Shown: in pieces, positions 23,791 through 34,735 of the stretch
Numbering within the stretch: position 1 is the first letter of the stretch
Layout: each line of letters begins with the position of its first letter
Assembly: GCA_003255025.1 (NCBI GenBank)
Contig: QANY01005074.1
Span: forward strand, 1,565,150-1,629,149
Direction: 5' to 3'
Length of the DNA: 64,000 bases
Source: Datisca glomerata
Lineage: Eukaryota; Streptophyta; Magnoliopsida; Cucurbitales; Datiscaceae
Translations under genes and position numbers: made by a program
The notes under the pieces: generated by a model
The model's input: only the letters and a program-made list of their open reading frames with translations
Told to the model about the DNA's origin: nothing
Database searches by the model: none

Positions 23791-24074
23791 GTAAATGCAA
23801 TAATGGTGCATATGATGGTTGACCACCACTATGCTAATTTTCCAGGATGGCACACGATAACTCCTATGAATTACCGCCAAGTGTCACATGAAGCATCTGG
23901 AGGGACCTATGTGATCGCATCTTATATTGTACTCATTGATGTATTTACTTACGCTCTTATAATCACTAAGCCAAGTGACAAAGTATTAAGTGGGTCTCCT
24001 ACCTGAGAGCATTATGAGGGTACTGGTCTCAAAGGATTAGAACAAGGCTATGTGTGGTATTAGAAATGACATCA

Positions 24075-24407
24075 TTCCGCTAATATGGCTGCTTTGAATG
24101 CTATAGATGTATCTCCTTCCCACTTTGTAAGGAACTTAGTTGCTAGGTCACTCTTGGTGATCTCAGATGAACACCTTGTATGAGTTTCATCAATATGGCG
24201 TGTTCTTGGTGTTTCCCCTGGATTTGTTGTAACCACACATGACACATGGTGTGATTTAATAGGTAGTACATGTGAGAATCTTCCCTTAGATATCCTAGCC
24301 GAAACGATGAAGGCTATGATGTGTGATGGATGCTCTCCATAATAGGAACATCCCCCTTCATTTTTTAGGCTTGGAACAATTGATTCATATGATTTGGAGA
24401 ATTCTCT
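24075..24407 (-). other. 111-codon stop-free stretch of unknown nature
   Basis: The minus strand is open from 24,407 to the stop at 24,072-24,074, with no ATG in a useful place. It contains CSYYGEHPSHIIAFIVSARI, SHHVSCVVTTNPGETPR and ATKFLTKWEGDTSIAFKAA. No motif I recognise. It lies upstream of a gypsy gag relic on the other strand. It may be an exon of a captured gene or chance. Confidence 0.3.
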
Positions 24408-25189
24408 CTAACTTTTCTTTTGAGATCATTTTTAAACTTTCATTGGGCTGACTCAGATTGCTTATCATTTATCCTTCAAATCTCAATCTTCACGTTCCTA
24501 GGCTTTATTGACATTGCTTGTAAAAAATAGATCACACCTATAATCACACCCACGTCACACATTACCTCTTTTATAGTTGGCAACTTAGTCAGGGATGAAT
24601 TATAATCTTGTCAACTTTGACTATGGCTTGACGTGGACAACCTACCAAAACTTCTTTTTAGGTAGATGGTGATAGAAATATGCCAGCTGATCTCACGATC
24701 CATGAGACAGATGAGGCTACCTCCTGGAGAAGTGACTTGCGTCATTGTCATAGCTGCCAGTGCTGTAAGCCTCCAAATAGAACCTGAATGAGATTCAGTT
24801 GCTGAGCACCATTATCATGTTCATCTAGAGCACCTCCATACATAAACTGACACTTCCTCCTCCACTGCACTTGGTTCAGAATGCACAATCACTAGCAAGT
24901 CATGAACGGCCCAAAATCTCAACTTAGGGCAATCACACTCTTCCTTTGCCTATCATATTTTATAGTGGCCCATGATCAGTTGCAGCATTAACAATGAGAG
25001 CATATAAAACTAATCATATCCCTTTCTTGCTATTATCCTAGTTGATACTGCAACGGAAGAATTGCTGATAGTTGAGATGCACTATGGCACTTTCTCAATC
25101 ATCACTTCCGAGTATTTGTAAAGGCTACTCCAAGTGGAGAGAGTAAGGGCATTTTTAAATGAATTAATTTTCTTCTTTTGACCAACATA

Positions 25190-25800
25190 TCCAGCCGACT
25201 CGGCTACCCATACAGACCCTGCTGAATATATACCTCCAAAGTCCCGTAGGTACATTGGGAAGATGGGTTCTATGAAAGAGCATGTAGTGCGCTTCATTAA
25301 CGATTTGAGGTAACATGGTTGCACAACCTCTATGCACTTAAAGGAATTCTCTAAGTACGTAACTGAGCGAGCTTACACATGGAATACCAATTTGGCACCG
25401 AGGTCAAAATGAGATAGGCATAAATGGTTTCTATTTTCTGTGCCAAGTTCTTTTTGTCAAAAAAGAGCAGGCATCCTATATTTATGGAGAGAATCATAAT
25501 GAAATAAAAGGAGTTATACTCTTACTTACAACAATTCAAATTTCATTTGCAAGTCTTTTTATAGTTACACGGCGTACGAGTACCTTCATACCCACACCCA
25601 AACATCCATCATTCTTTGAAGCCTACATCAAACTATACATCATAAGTACAAATTGCAGGACTCTAAGGAGGACGTGGATGAGAAATTGAATAAGGGGGAG
25701 TTTATAACTTATGATGTGGCTCCCATTGAGCAATGACCTTTTCCCCAACATGAAACTGTCAAGTGCATATTGTGGTGCCTCAACTTCCTATTTATAATGG
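25190..25800 (+). pseudogene. Ty3/gypsy gag relic (Tat-like)
   Basis: Plus-strand frames read YIPPKSRRYIGKMGSMKEHV, VRFINDLR, then in frame after a stop MHLKEFSKYVTERAYTWNTN, LAPRS. This matches the plant retrotransposon gag core (x-K-E-H-V-x-x-F-x-D, L-x-E-F-x-K-x-L-T-x-x-A-x-T-W-Y-x-x-L). Farther on, DSKEDVDEKLNKGEF and HETVKCILWCLNFL suggest more of the same polyprotein. Stops and shifts are frequent. The CACTA element at 26,276 lies immediately downstream, and a gypsy pol fragment on the same strand follows that CACTA element (31.4-31.8 kb), so the two could be halves of one element. Confidence 0.65.
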
Positions 25801-26864
25801 TGGAAGAACATATTAGTGAAGAAGACTCATCTGCAGAAAATACCAAATCCATAGAAGCCCTACTAAATAGAAGAGTTTGCAGGACTTCTTTGACATTCTA
25901 GAATTGGACAACATAACAAAGTAGAAAGTGACTTAGACATTGATGGACATTTGGACGAAGCATGATAAGAATGCATTATTACTTTAAACAACTGTCACTT
26001 GGAAGGAGAAGGGGGTGGTCACTTTTACTAACACTGATTGTCTCGTCAAAGGAACTTGGCATAATCATCCTTTTATGTCGAAACTACTATCAAGGGCGTG
26101 CAAGTGAGGTGAGCATTGGTAGACATCAGATCTGGAATGAACGTCATGCTGATTACTTAATTCAAAGTAGCAGAAGTTCTTTAAAGAAGGCTTGTGCGAC
26201 AATCCATCATAATAAAAGGTTTCTCATCAAGGACGATAAAGACGCTAGGATATATCAGTGTGGAACTTCAAATGGCACTACTACAAAAAGGGGGTTATAT
26301 GACGGGTAAAACCCGTCATTATAACCCTATATTGTCAGCTCACCGACTGTCATCTACCAGACTATCATCTTTAGTCATTTATAAAATTATCATTATAAGG
26401 GATACAACGACGGGGAATCTCCGTCAAAATAGGCATGCCGCGAAAAGGAGTTAGTTGACGTGGTTTCCCCGTCAACAAGGTTGCCGTGAAAAGGAGTTGG
26501 TTGACAGGGAATCCCCGTCAACAAAGGGTGTTGCAAAATGGTATTATATGACAGGGATTCCCCATCATCTAATGTACTACAAAAACATGTTAGAGAATGG
26601 GGATTCCCCATCATTAAAAGGTGTAAAAATTTAAAAAAAAAATTGTCATCTAAAGGCAAAAACCGCCTTCTAGTGACAATTTACACACACGAATAGTCAC
26701 AAGCAAGCAATTATTTAAATGAAAATCTCTACTCATGTCATCATCTAAGATAATGCTGGAATGAGAAGAAATATAATTGCATGCTAATTCAAGAACACAG
26801 ATTATCATACAAATTCAATAAAAATAAAGAAAACCCACATAAGATTATAGTAAGAGAAGAACAT

Positions 26865-27053
26865 TCAAGGAAAATCCCAAGGCTCCCACTTGTAGAAATC
26901 CACTTCAGGGGTGGATTTAACAAGAGAGTCACTGCCGAACAACTTGTTCTTCAACAAGTGGTTGACCAGCTTCTCATTAGTTGGATGGAATCGGTATCCC
27001 ACTGTGTTTGAATCGAATTGCATCCTTTTCCCTACTTTTCCAACCTCAATCAC
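26865..27053 (-). pseudogene. NAC transcription factor, first-exon fragment
   Basis: Minus strand: YRFHPTNEKLVNHLLKNKLF, then PEVDFYKWEPWDFP. This is subdomain A and part of B of the NAC DNA-binding domain (GYRFHPTDEELV...H-Y-L-x-x-K-V and the I/V-P-E-V-D-x-x-K-x-E-P-W-D-L-P block). It stops where the first intron usually falls in NAC genes, with a TGA straight after DFP. The remaining subdomains C-E (the main DNA contacts) are absent downstream. Sequence changes (N for D, K for E in the HPTDEE block) suggest loss of constraint. It sits 590 bp inside a CACTA end, transcribed toward that end, so I infer capture of a host exon by the transposon. It could not bind DNA as it stands. Confidence 0.85.
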
Positions 27054-29050
27054 ATCTAATTTCTAATTATATTAGCATTGAATAGAGTAAAGTTATAAAG
27101 TAGAAATTGACAGAAATACTTGAAGTGGAACATCACACCTTCTAAAACTAAAAGCCATTGTCAAACGGATCCAACAAAGTTGCAGTTTCCTTCAAATAAT
27201 CATTTTCATAACTCCAAAAACCAAGAATAAACTTTCATATAAGTAATTAACACTACCCCCGAAAAAACCAACAAAAACAAAACAAGAAAAATAAATAAAT
27301 CCCCAACACCACCTTCTCTACGACCATAAATTCAACCAAAGAATTAAATCGGATAAAGGCTAAAAGAAAAGCAAAAGGAGATGAAAGTACAATTGCTATT
27401 GACAGTCAAAACTCTTTAGAAATTACAAAATGGAAAGGTTTATGTAAAGAAAAGCTTTTACAAACCTTGAATAAGCTACGTACTAACTCTCAACACTACT
27501 TGTCTACATCACTGCTCAAAATTTAGAAGCAAATATAGAACAAGCAGCCTTCTTACTGGGAAGAAACCAAAAAAAAAACAATGATCATCATCAGTACTAC
27601 TTCAAAGGAAAAAAATGCGCGCACGGCGGATAACAATATAACTTGCAAGAAGAAAAGGAATTTGAAGAAAGAAAAATACCATAGTACAAATAATAGTGAT
27701 GCTTAGTATTAGCTATAACCTCTACCAGAACACATGGTTATTTAAAAAGACAAGAAAAAATCTCAAATAAAAATGTAAACTAGTGCATGGGTAACTAAAG
27801 TTGCAAAACAATTAGGTGTTGACAAATTAATAAGTTGTAGAGAAGCTGTGTGAAACAATATGCAGCATCATCAACGCAAACACAAACCTTAAATAATGAT
27901 AATAAGGTACTTAATTCTTTAGCCACATAAACTACACTACCAGTAGTGTTTTTATTTATTAAAAAACTTGCTCTAGGTGAACTCTTATTATTTGTTGTGC
28001 AATAGGTAAAAGGAAAGTAAATAAGGCCTACAAGGTAAATTAATAGCATATTCTTCAATCACGTACACTAAGGTATAGATGCAATGATTTGCAACTTATA
28101 TTGAGAATGATATATATAAGAAAGAGAGAAATGTATTAAAAGATAACAAAAAGTCAGTTACACAAGCAAGACTTAACCTACATTCTTTTTATTCAAGCCA
28201 TTGGAATCCATATCCAAACCAAAATTCACTATAAAGCAGCGAATTCAGTTCATGCTAAATACATTTTAGGACAAGTAATACATAGATAGTGTTGCAATGG
28301 CATGGAAAGAGTCTAGTTACCATCAAGAAATGATTAAATGGGTAGAAACAAAACAAATATTTACAACTAACATATATATGACATGATCGTTCTAAGATTT
28401 TACATGCTTAATCATTGAATGAAGAGGTTGTTTTCAAGTTTTTTAACAACGGCTCACATCAGGTTTATCAGCTCTCCTCTATGTATATACAAAATAAGAA
28501 GCTACTTTCTTTACTAAACTGATACTACAATAGAGCACTGACCTGCTTGTTTACAAAAATGAGTGCAACTGCACCCTTCAACTCTTCTTTCTACCAAAGA
28601 CTCAAAATTATCAAACTAGATTTCTTATAATAATGAGGTTATATCACATGAGACTAATAACAAAAGTGTAAGATGAACAAAAGTGGAGTAGGCATCCAGC
28701 TACCAATAAATTATTGCGTGGTATGGGAGACCAAAGAAAATAGAGAAGCCAAAATCATCAACTACACAAACAGGTCAAGAAAGAGTTTCTTACGACCTTA
28801 TAGAGACAAGTGACTTGTGTGTCCACTTTCCACTTTACTAAAGCACAAATTGACCTCACATGAATAGAACATAAAGAATCAAGAATTTAAGGCCAATATT
28901 TTGTTGAAGTTTTCCTCATCACAAAACTTCCTAGAATTTACAGATTAGACTCACCTTCATCTATTTTTCAAAATGTTTGATAAAAAATACCTAGCTCGTC
29001 TAATAAACACAAGGAGACCACCAAATAATTTTACCAAGTTCATTAATCAA
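27054..29050. other. AT-rich interior of CACTA element
   Basis: Intron- or UTR-like sequence, no domain in any frame. It may be the upstream part of the captured NAC region or other captured DNA. Confidence 0.4.
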
Positions 29051-29055
29051 CTTAG

Positions 29056-29305
29056 TCAAATGCCTTTGTTTGGGTAACCATGGGTGCCACGGGCTTGTGC
29101 ATCGGACTAATCCCATGTAACTCATGCACTGTGCCCTCAGAAGTTTTCCTACACGAGTAAGAGTAAATCACTTGCTTTAACACCAGTGGGCAATAGCCCC
29201 AAGGAATATGCAGCCAAGAGAATTTGAACAAAAGACCTAGAAGGAAGTAAACCTCCAAGTCCAAGTTATTCACCACTTAGCTAAACCCAATAGGGTTCAA
29301 ATGCC
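29056..29305 (-). mobile_element. tRNA-derived SINE with 9-bp target-site duplication
   Basis: Read on the minus strand from about 29,296: AACCCTATTGGGTTTAGCTA. The pol III box A TAGCTAAGTGG lies at 29,283-29,273 and fits TRGYNNANNNG. A box B-like GTTCAAATTC lies at 29,229-29,220, with about 43 nt between the boxes. The body ends near 29,065 in a CCCAAACAAA tail. The direct repeat TCAAATGCC flanks it at 29,056-29,064 and 29,297-29,305, as expected of L1-type target-primed insertion. Length about 230 bp is usual for plant SINEs. Any peptide from this stretch is spurious. Confidence 0.7.
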
Positions 29306-29760
29306 AAATGCCAAATTACTTCTTAATTCTAACATGTTAACACCCAAAATTGTACCTCTAGGATTGCATTGAACTCCTCTTTTGCTATCACTAACCTATC
29401 AGTATCACTTGAATCAACGACGTAGATTATCACTTGAGTATTTGGAAAATAACACCTCCAATAAGGCTTTTGTAGAGTAAAACCTAATGATTAAGTACCT
29501 AAAAAAATAAAAATAAAATAAAAACATTAAGTTTTGAGGACGACTGAGACATAATAAACCAGAAATACTCAAGAATTACCCAACTATCTCTCAAATTTCA
29601 GGTTCCAGACCCTCTTCTGTTCAGTTTTTCAATTTCAGTGTCCACTGTCTAGAGATTGAACTCAAACACACCACCTAAAACAACAATATCAAATTGACAT
29701 GGCCTAATGTATAAACTCAAACACGCCCTAAGAAACAAGAACAATTGTAATATTATCTAA

Positions 29761-29804
<44 letters not shown>

Positions 29805-30899
29805 CAATCATGTAAGCTTGCCAACTTGATTTAGAAGATCTTTAGGAACACGGTGTTGCATTTAATCGAGGAAAAACAATCTAAACATGAATTTCTTGAA
29901 AGTAAGCATCCAACTGGGCACTAATTCATACAAATAAGGAAAATTTGTAACATAGAGTTGTGTTCTTGTTAAACGATTCATCTTAGAAGGTGTGAAAAAA
30001 TGCATAAATCCTGTAGTGCTTATTGATGTGCAGCATTTTACTTTGACACCAGTACAGTAGCTAAAAGTTTCCCAAGCTCAAGAGAAAAAAAGAGCTAAAA
30101 TATGCTCTATGCATAGTATTTCTACCAACAAAATAATATCTTGCCGTTTAACAATTGAAAACAAGATTACCTGATATTTGTCTGTCCACCTGTACAAGCG
30201 AACCACAGAATGTTGTCAATGACATAGTATTTTAGAAAATATTTGAATAGCGTAAAGGGAGCGAAAAAATTGCCGCTACTATAATTGACAAAAAGTAAAA
30301 ACTTTAAGAGTAGTCATAAGCATTAGACAATTACGTTTTTCTTTTCAAGTAAAATCACAAATATAACACCATAATCTTTCATGAGTAGGAAAAAAGGAGA
30401 GAACAGGTTGAATCAGGATCACTTTAAAGTACCCAGAACAGAGAGAGAGAGAGGGGGGGTTTAAGAGCTCAGGAATTTGAGATAGAGAGAGGGTAAGAAG
30501 AGAAGAGAGGCGAAAGAGAACAAACACTAGGTTCTCGAATACCCATTCTACTTGTTGAATAGAGGCTGAGGATGAAAAAAATACACAAATAGAGAAAACA
30601 TACCATCAACACAATCACGCTGAGAAGAAGTGTAGAAATAGAGGGATAAGAGCCGGCAACTCAATCACGCGGTGGCCAATCCTTTTCTGATCACTAGCTC
30701 GAAGTTCAGGATGACAACTTTGCTCAACCCGCAGTGGAAGCTCGTCGTGGAAGATCATCGTAGAACCTCATCGTCAAAGCTCACCTGGAAGTCACCGTGA
30801 AGCTCGCTTGGCGCACGGTCTTCTCTTTGAAATCGCCACTCACCACTGTCAAAGAGAACATACTTGTAAAGAGTAAAACTAGGGTTAGGGTGAATTAAA
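29306..30899. other. CACTA interior, leader-like DNA
   Basis: AT-rich up to 30,420, then a GA-rich tract (30,440-30,510; CT-rich on the minus strand) and a GC-richer piece (30,640-30,850). It ends in ACTAGGGTTAGGG next to the subterminal repeats. Read on the minus strand it looks like promoter, leader and 5' UTR sequence pointing into the element, as in the other CACTA ends at 33.0 and 38.5 kb. No coding exon recognised. Confidence 0.4.
29763..29796. repeat. (TA)n microsatellite
   Basis: About 15 TA dinucleotides followed by a T run, inside the CACTA interior. Confidence 0.95.
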
Positions 30900-31439
30900 T
30901 AGGATGACATTTTTATAAATAAAATAAACTTTGGGTAATGAGCAAGTTTTTATACTATAGAACTATAACAAGTTTTTTTACAGTCATTAAAAGAAGTTAT
31001 TATGACAGCCCAAAAATTAGCTGTCATAGTAGATAATACATTAATGACAGCTAATTTTTAAACTGCCATCTTATCCAAATTACCCCACCCTACATTATTT
31101 TAATTTTTGAACTGCCATCTATGGTGTGGGAGTGATGAGAGAAAAAATTATTTCAACTTAATTGAGACTGAGGCAATACACCATAGACTCCTAGGAAGAC
31201 CATGGACTCGTGATTAGGAGTGCATCTTTTCGCATTGCACTAATGTTTGAAGAAATGGCAGAAATCAAAGGTTATTACTGTTGTGCTACCAAAGCACCAT
31301 TCAAGAAACATAAGTACATTTGTTTGAGGCAGTGTATTTTATAATCTATCAGTGGTAGGAACAGGTGTGCCGAGGAAAGTAATGGGAAAAGTGCATATCA
31401 CTTGTGTTGGTGCGCGAAGTCAGATGCACAACTTGATCC

Positions 31440-31760
31440 CTCTAGTGGTGGAAAACAGGAAAGAGACTTTATGCTGGAAGATGCATTCGTAAAATTAAAG
31501 GGAACGCTAAATGGAGTATATGTGGTAAATTGTAAATTGCCAGAAGAGTTGTTGGCTAAGAATCCATAGTCGTCATAAGAAGTGTTAGAAGAGGTTCACC
31601 TTGGAGGTGAAGCGGATGATAAATCGGTTCCATTAGCCAAGAGTTTAGCGAACAGGCAAGTGGAGGAGCTTTAGAACTTATAAGGGAAATTGAGAAAGTT
31701 TTTGCACGGTCTTACACTGAGATTCCAGGGCTAGAGAATCATACATAAGCAGTCTTTCAA
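31440..31760 (+). pseudogene. Ty3/gypsy (Tat-like) protease-RT linker relic
   Basis: Frames joined by eye read EEVHLGGEADDKSVPLAKSL, then LREIEKVFARSYTEIPGLEN. These are the conserved stretch just before RT in Tat-lineage pol (E-x-V-x-L-G ... L-x-x-x-x-D-V-F-A-W-x-Y-x-E-M-P-G-L). Multiple frameshifts. Its strand and position fit the missing continuation of the gag relic at 25.2-25.8 kb, with the CACTA element between them. Confidence 0.6.
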
Positions 31761-31799
31761 AGTTATTCATCGTAACATCTATTACAAAGAGTTGTATGG

Positions 31800-33415
31800 A
31801 TAAATATACTACTTGTTTCTATTTGGGAAAAAAAATTACATGCCCCATAACGACAAAATATTAATAATTATTCATTTAAATTTCTATTTGAGATGGGCAA
31901 GCTGTCCACCATTCAAAAAACATGATGGTAATGTGTCGTCAAAGAATGGAACATAGACATTAATAATGACCAGAACAGACAAAACATGAGAAAATATCAA
32001 AGCCATAGCCACGCAGAACAGAGACAGATAAACTAACCCAAAATACGAAAGTAGAATGGTTTAAGTATCGGTTTGATCCTCATAGTAGAAAATTTCATGG
32101 CTATGGCTTCAAGACATCCAAACTTCAGAGATTCACTACAGTGAAGAATTACATATAAAACACCAATAACCAAGGATCGTCTAAGGAATGACAAGAAGAA
32201 TTTGAAAAGGGAGAACTTATAGAATTAGGATTAGGCTTCTCCCTTGCTCTCATTCGCCTAGTAAGAAAGTGAAAAGCATAGAAAATTGCTCTCGTTTCAT
32301 GTCGATCTCAAAAACTCAAGCAAAAAACTTCAAATCTATCTATAAACATATCAAATCACCAACACTCCATATCGAAAAAATCAAACTTCAAATCTACCTA
32401 TTAACAAAGAAATGAACATCACACAACACTAATAGTCCCAATCAAATATATGAAAGGGAAATCAATAAAAATGAAGAAAAATGTGAAAGATACCTCCTTT
32501 TAGACGCAGAAAACTTAGGAGAGGACAATAAATTAAAACTCTAACCTCTCAAACATATCCCCGTTCCAAATGGGAAACTCAGCTCACATAACACAACCAA
32601 AATACGTACAAAGCATCTCAAAGAATCCAAATATAATGCGAAGATAAGCCGCATCCTTCATACCACAAGGAAATCTGGAAAGTTTACATTCTAACTCAAA
32701 ATATAAACACTAAATCTCAATAAAACTAAACCATACGTCAAATTTTAGAATATATACAGAGATTGCTAAACTAAATGCTCCCTAAAAGAAAGCCTCAACA
32801 GTAAGAAGAACATTGAGTTGCATACTTTCTCCTTCAACCTAGGTAACTGCGGTACGTGAACAACCGAGAATACTAATTTCTTTGTAGTCCTCTGACTTGA
32901 GAGGTTGTTCTTTGCATCATAATGAAACATAGAGAGAGTTGAGAACTAGGGTTTTACGGAACAGAAGCGAGGAAAATAGCGGAGCTCAAAGCTTGAATCA
33001 GCTCGTCGAGCTTCCTTCAGTGTGAACTAGGTTTTCATGGTTGTGAGCTAGGGTTTTGCAGGGGAGATTGAAACGTAGAGAGAGAGAGCGGGGCTGCTTA
33101 CAATATAAATGGGTATTTTCATAAATCGAGGACTTATGGATAATAATGTAAATTTAGTAAATATGTCATTATTCAAACATTTATCAATGACAGTATTTTG
33201 TACCTATCATCTTAATTAAAAGTAAAAAAATTATTGAATATTTAAAAAATCACTGTCATAGTAGATAATCATATCATGATAGTTTATGTAATAGCTGTCA
33301 TAGTAGCCAAAAACAAAAAATTTCACACTCGAGTCTTTTTTTATTTGACATGTTTAAGCAAGTTATCATAAAAGCCAATACCCTGCTATCATTATAACTT
33401 ATATTTGTAGTAGTG
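31800..33415. mobile_element. CACTA right end with GTAGTAGTG terminus; left end not found
   Basis: The terminus GTAGTAGTG ends at 33,415 (inverse of CACTACTAC). Inward it has TGACAG-type subterminal repeats (GTCATAGTAGATAAT at 33,254-33,268; GCTGTCATAGTAG at 33,296), closely matched by 35,960-36,300. At 33,060-33,090 there is a GA-rich tract followed, leftward, by a GC-richer leader-like piece (32,900-33,060), the same design as in the other family members. The inner boundary is unknown; 31,800 is approximate. No transposase seen. Confidence 0.65.
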
Positions 33416-33900
33416 GACTCTTATTTTTAGCTTAATTCACCCAATCCGACCAAAATAATTCCATCTCTATCAAGAGAACACTTCACTCACGTTTTTGTGA
33501 TATCTTGCACTTAATTTTATTGCTTGAGTTAATAATCACTTGACCAACATTTGGGGTCATCTTTGATGAATATGACTCAATTCAGCCCGAAACTCCAAAA
33601 CAATACATTCCTCATTTGGTGTAAAATCATGGGCTTAAGTCATGCTCTCTTTGTCCTTATTTATCATCTTGAGCATAAAGATAAGTATGTAGCTTTGAAA
33701 ACGTCCAGAATAATCTCTTTGACATGCACCTCATTAATTAAGCCTTGTAAAGCTCATTTCATCCTTTTCACTCTAGCTCTAGTCTTTGGATTGCTAATGC
33801 CTTACAAAGAATCTTGAGAATATTGTGGAATAAAGCTTTGTTACAAACGGTCAGCACCTTGATCTCTATCGACCTTGAACGGTGACTAAGAAGACTACTT
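33416..33900 (-). mobile_element. Inverted fragment of the 43-54 kb gypsy family
   Basis: The reverse complement of this stretch follows 52,950-53,415: the tail after the integrase (QGADRL, then LKRMKEALQGLI-like shifted frames), the non-coding tail and the start of the LTR region (TTGATAGAGATGGAATTATTTTGGTC). It ends abruptly at the CACTA terminus. It is a second, independent copy of that family, in opposite orientation. Confidence 0.75.
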
Positions 33901-34602
33901 CTGCTGACAGTAGAATAGCCGATCAAACACCCCTTGAACAACAGATAAATCATCAAAAACTAGAAAATCAGAACCTACAATAAATAAAAAACAAATATAA
34001 CAAGGTTTGGCAAGAATGAGTCCTATAATTAAAATCGAAGAATGAAGAATCGAAAATCCTACCTATGTGATTAAAAATGAAAAGGAGACTGCAACAAAGA
34101 GCCATAACAATGACAACTTAGACCCACGATGATGGAGATACATGACAACGGAGACACAAGAACAATCCACGACGACGGGCAGAGACGATAAATAGAGGTT
34201 GTGTTCACCTCTGTCGAGGTGTCAGAGGGAGGGAGTTGTGAAATAGGAGTGGTGATTTTTAAGGAATGAAGGGTTTTAGGGAAATAGGGTAGTGCCAAAA
34301 CCATATTAAAACAACGTCATTTTATAAACTTGAATATCTATAAGTTTAAAATAACTCAAGCAACATAATCAAATATAAATTTCATACAATGGTCATGAGA
34401 CTTTTTATCTAGTAGCATTGCCCATGAGATTTTCTTTTTAATAGAAAAGCTTATATTCACATTTTACTTTCTTTACATATATTTTACTAGTAGTTCTATA
34501 ATTTTGGTTTGTTGCTTGAATGTTCAAGATCAGAAAGAAAAGTTTGATTAAAATATTTTCTTGGTACTTAAGTAAAATATTTTAGTATTATATATTTATG
34601 CC

Positions 34603-34735
34603 CACTACAACAATTAAACGCTACGATAGCACTAAAAATGTTATCGTAGCATTTTGATAGCGTTTCCAAAAATAAAATATGTATATAGGTGTTATTAAAA
34701 GTATGGGTCCTATGATAGTATCTTTTTAAGTTCTT
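34603..34735. mobile_element. Short CACTA-type left end (third end type)
   Basis: CACTACAACAATTAAACGCT begins at 34,603, followed by inverted CTACGATAGC/GTTATCGTAGC motifs within 60 bp, as in CACTA subterminal regions. Only ~130 bp remain before copia sequence starts. No matching right end was found. Confidence 0.45.

Larger units (their letters stand above)
26276..31095. mobile_element. Non-autonomous CACTA element with captured sequence, right end truncated
   Basis: The left end starts CACTACTACAAAAAGGGGG at 26,276, closely matching the reverse complement of the end at 41,402 (CACTA-4 nt-AAAAAGGGGGTTA-1 nt-ATGACGGG). It is followed by imperfect palindromic subterminal repeats of the form GACGGGGAATCCCCGTC (at least five between 26,410 and 26,605) and GTCATCTAAAGGCAAAAAC, as at the 41 kb end. 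The right side (30,900-31,095) has the other end type: GACAGCTAATTTTT, GTAGATAATACATTAATGAC, CCAAATTACCCCAC, which match inverted sequence at 38,330-38,400. The last ~75 bp and the TAGTG end are missing. No transposase gene is inside. Contents: a NAC exon fragment, a SINE and intron-like AT-rich DNA. Confidence 0.75.

Noticed and set aside
29052..29276. 74-codon minus-strand frame
   Set aside because: It lies within a SINE with pol III boxes and target duplications, so the frame is incidental.
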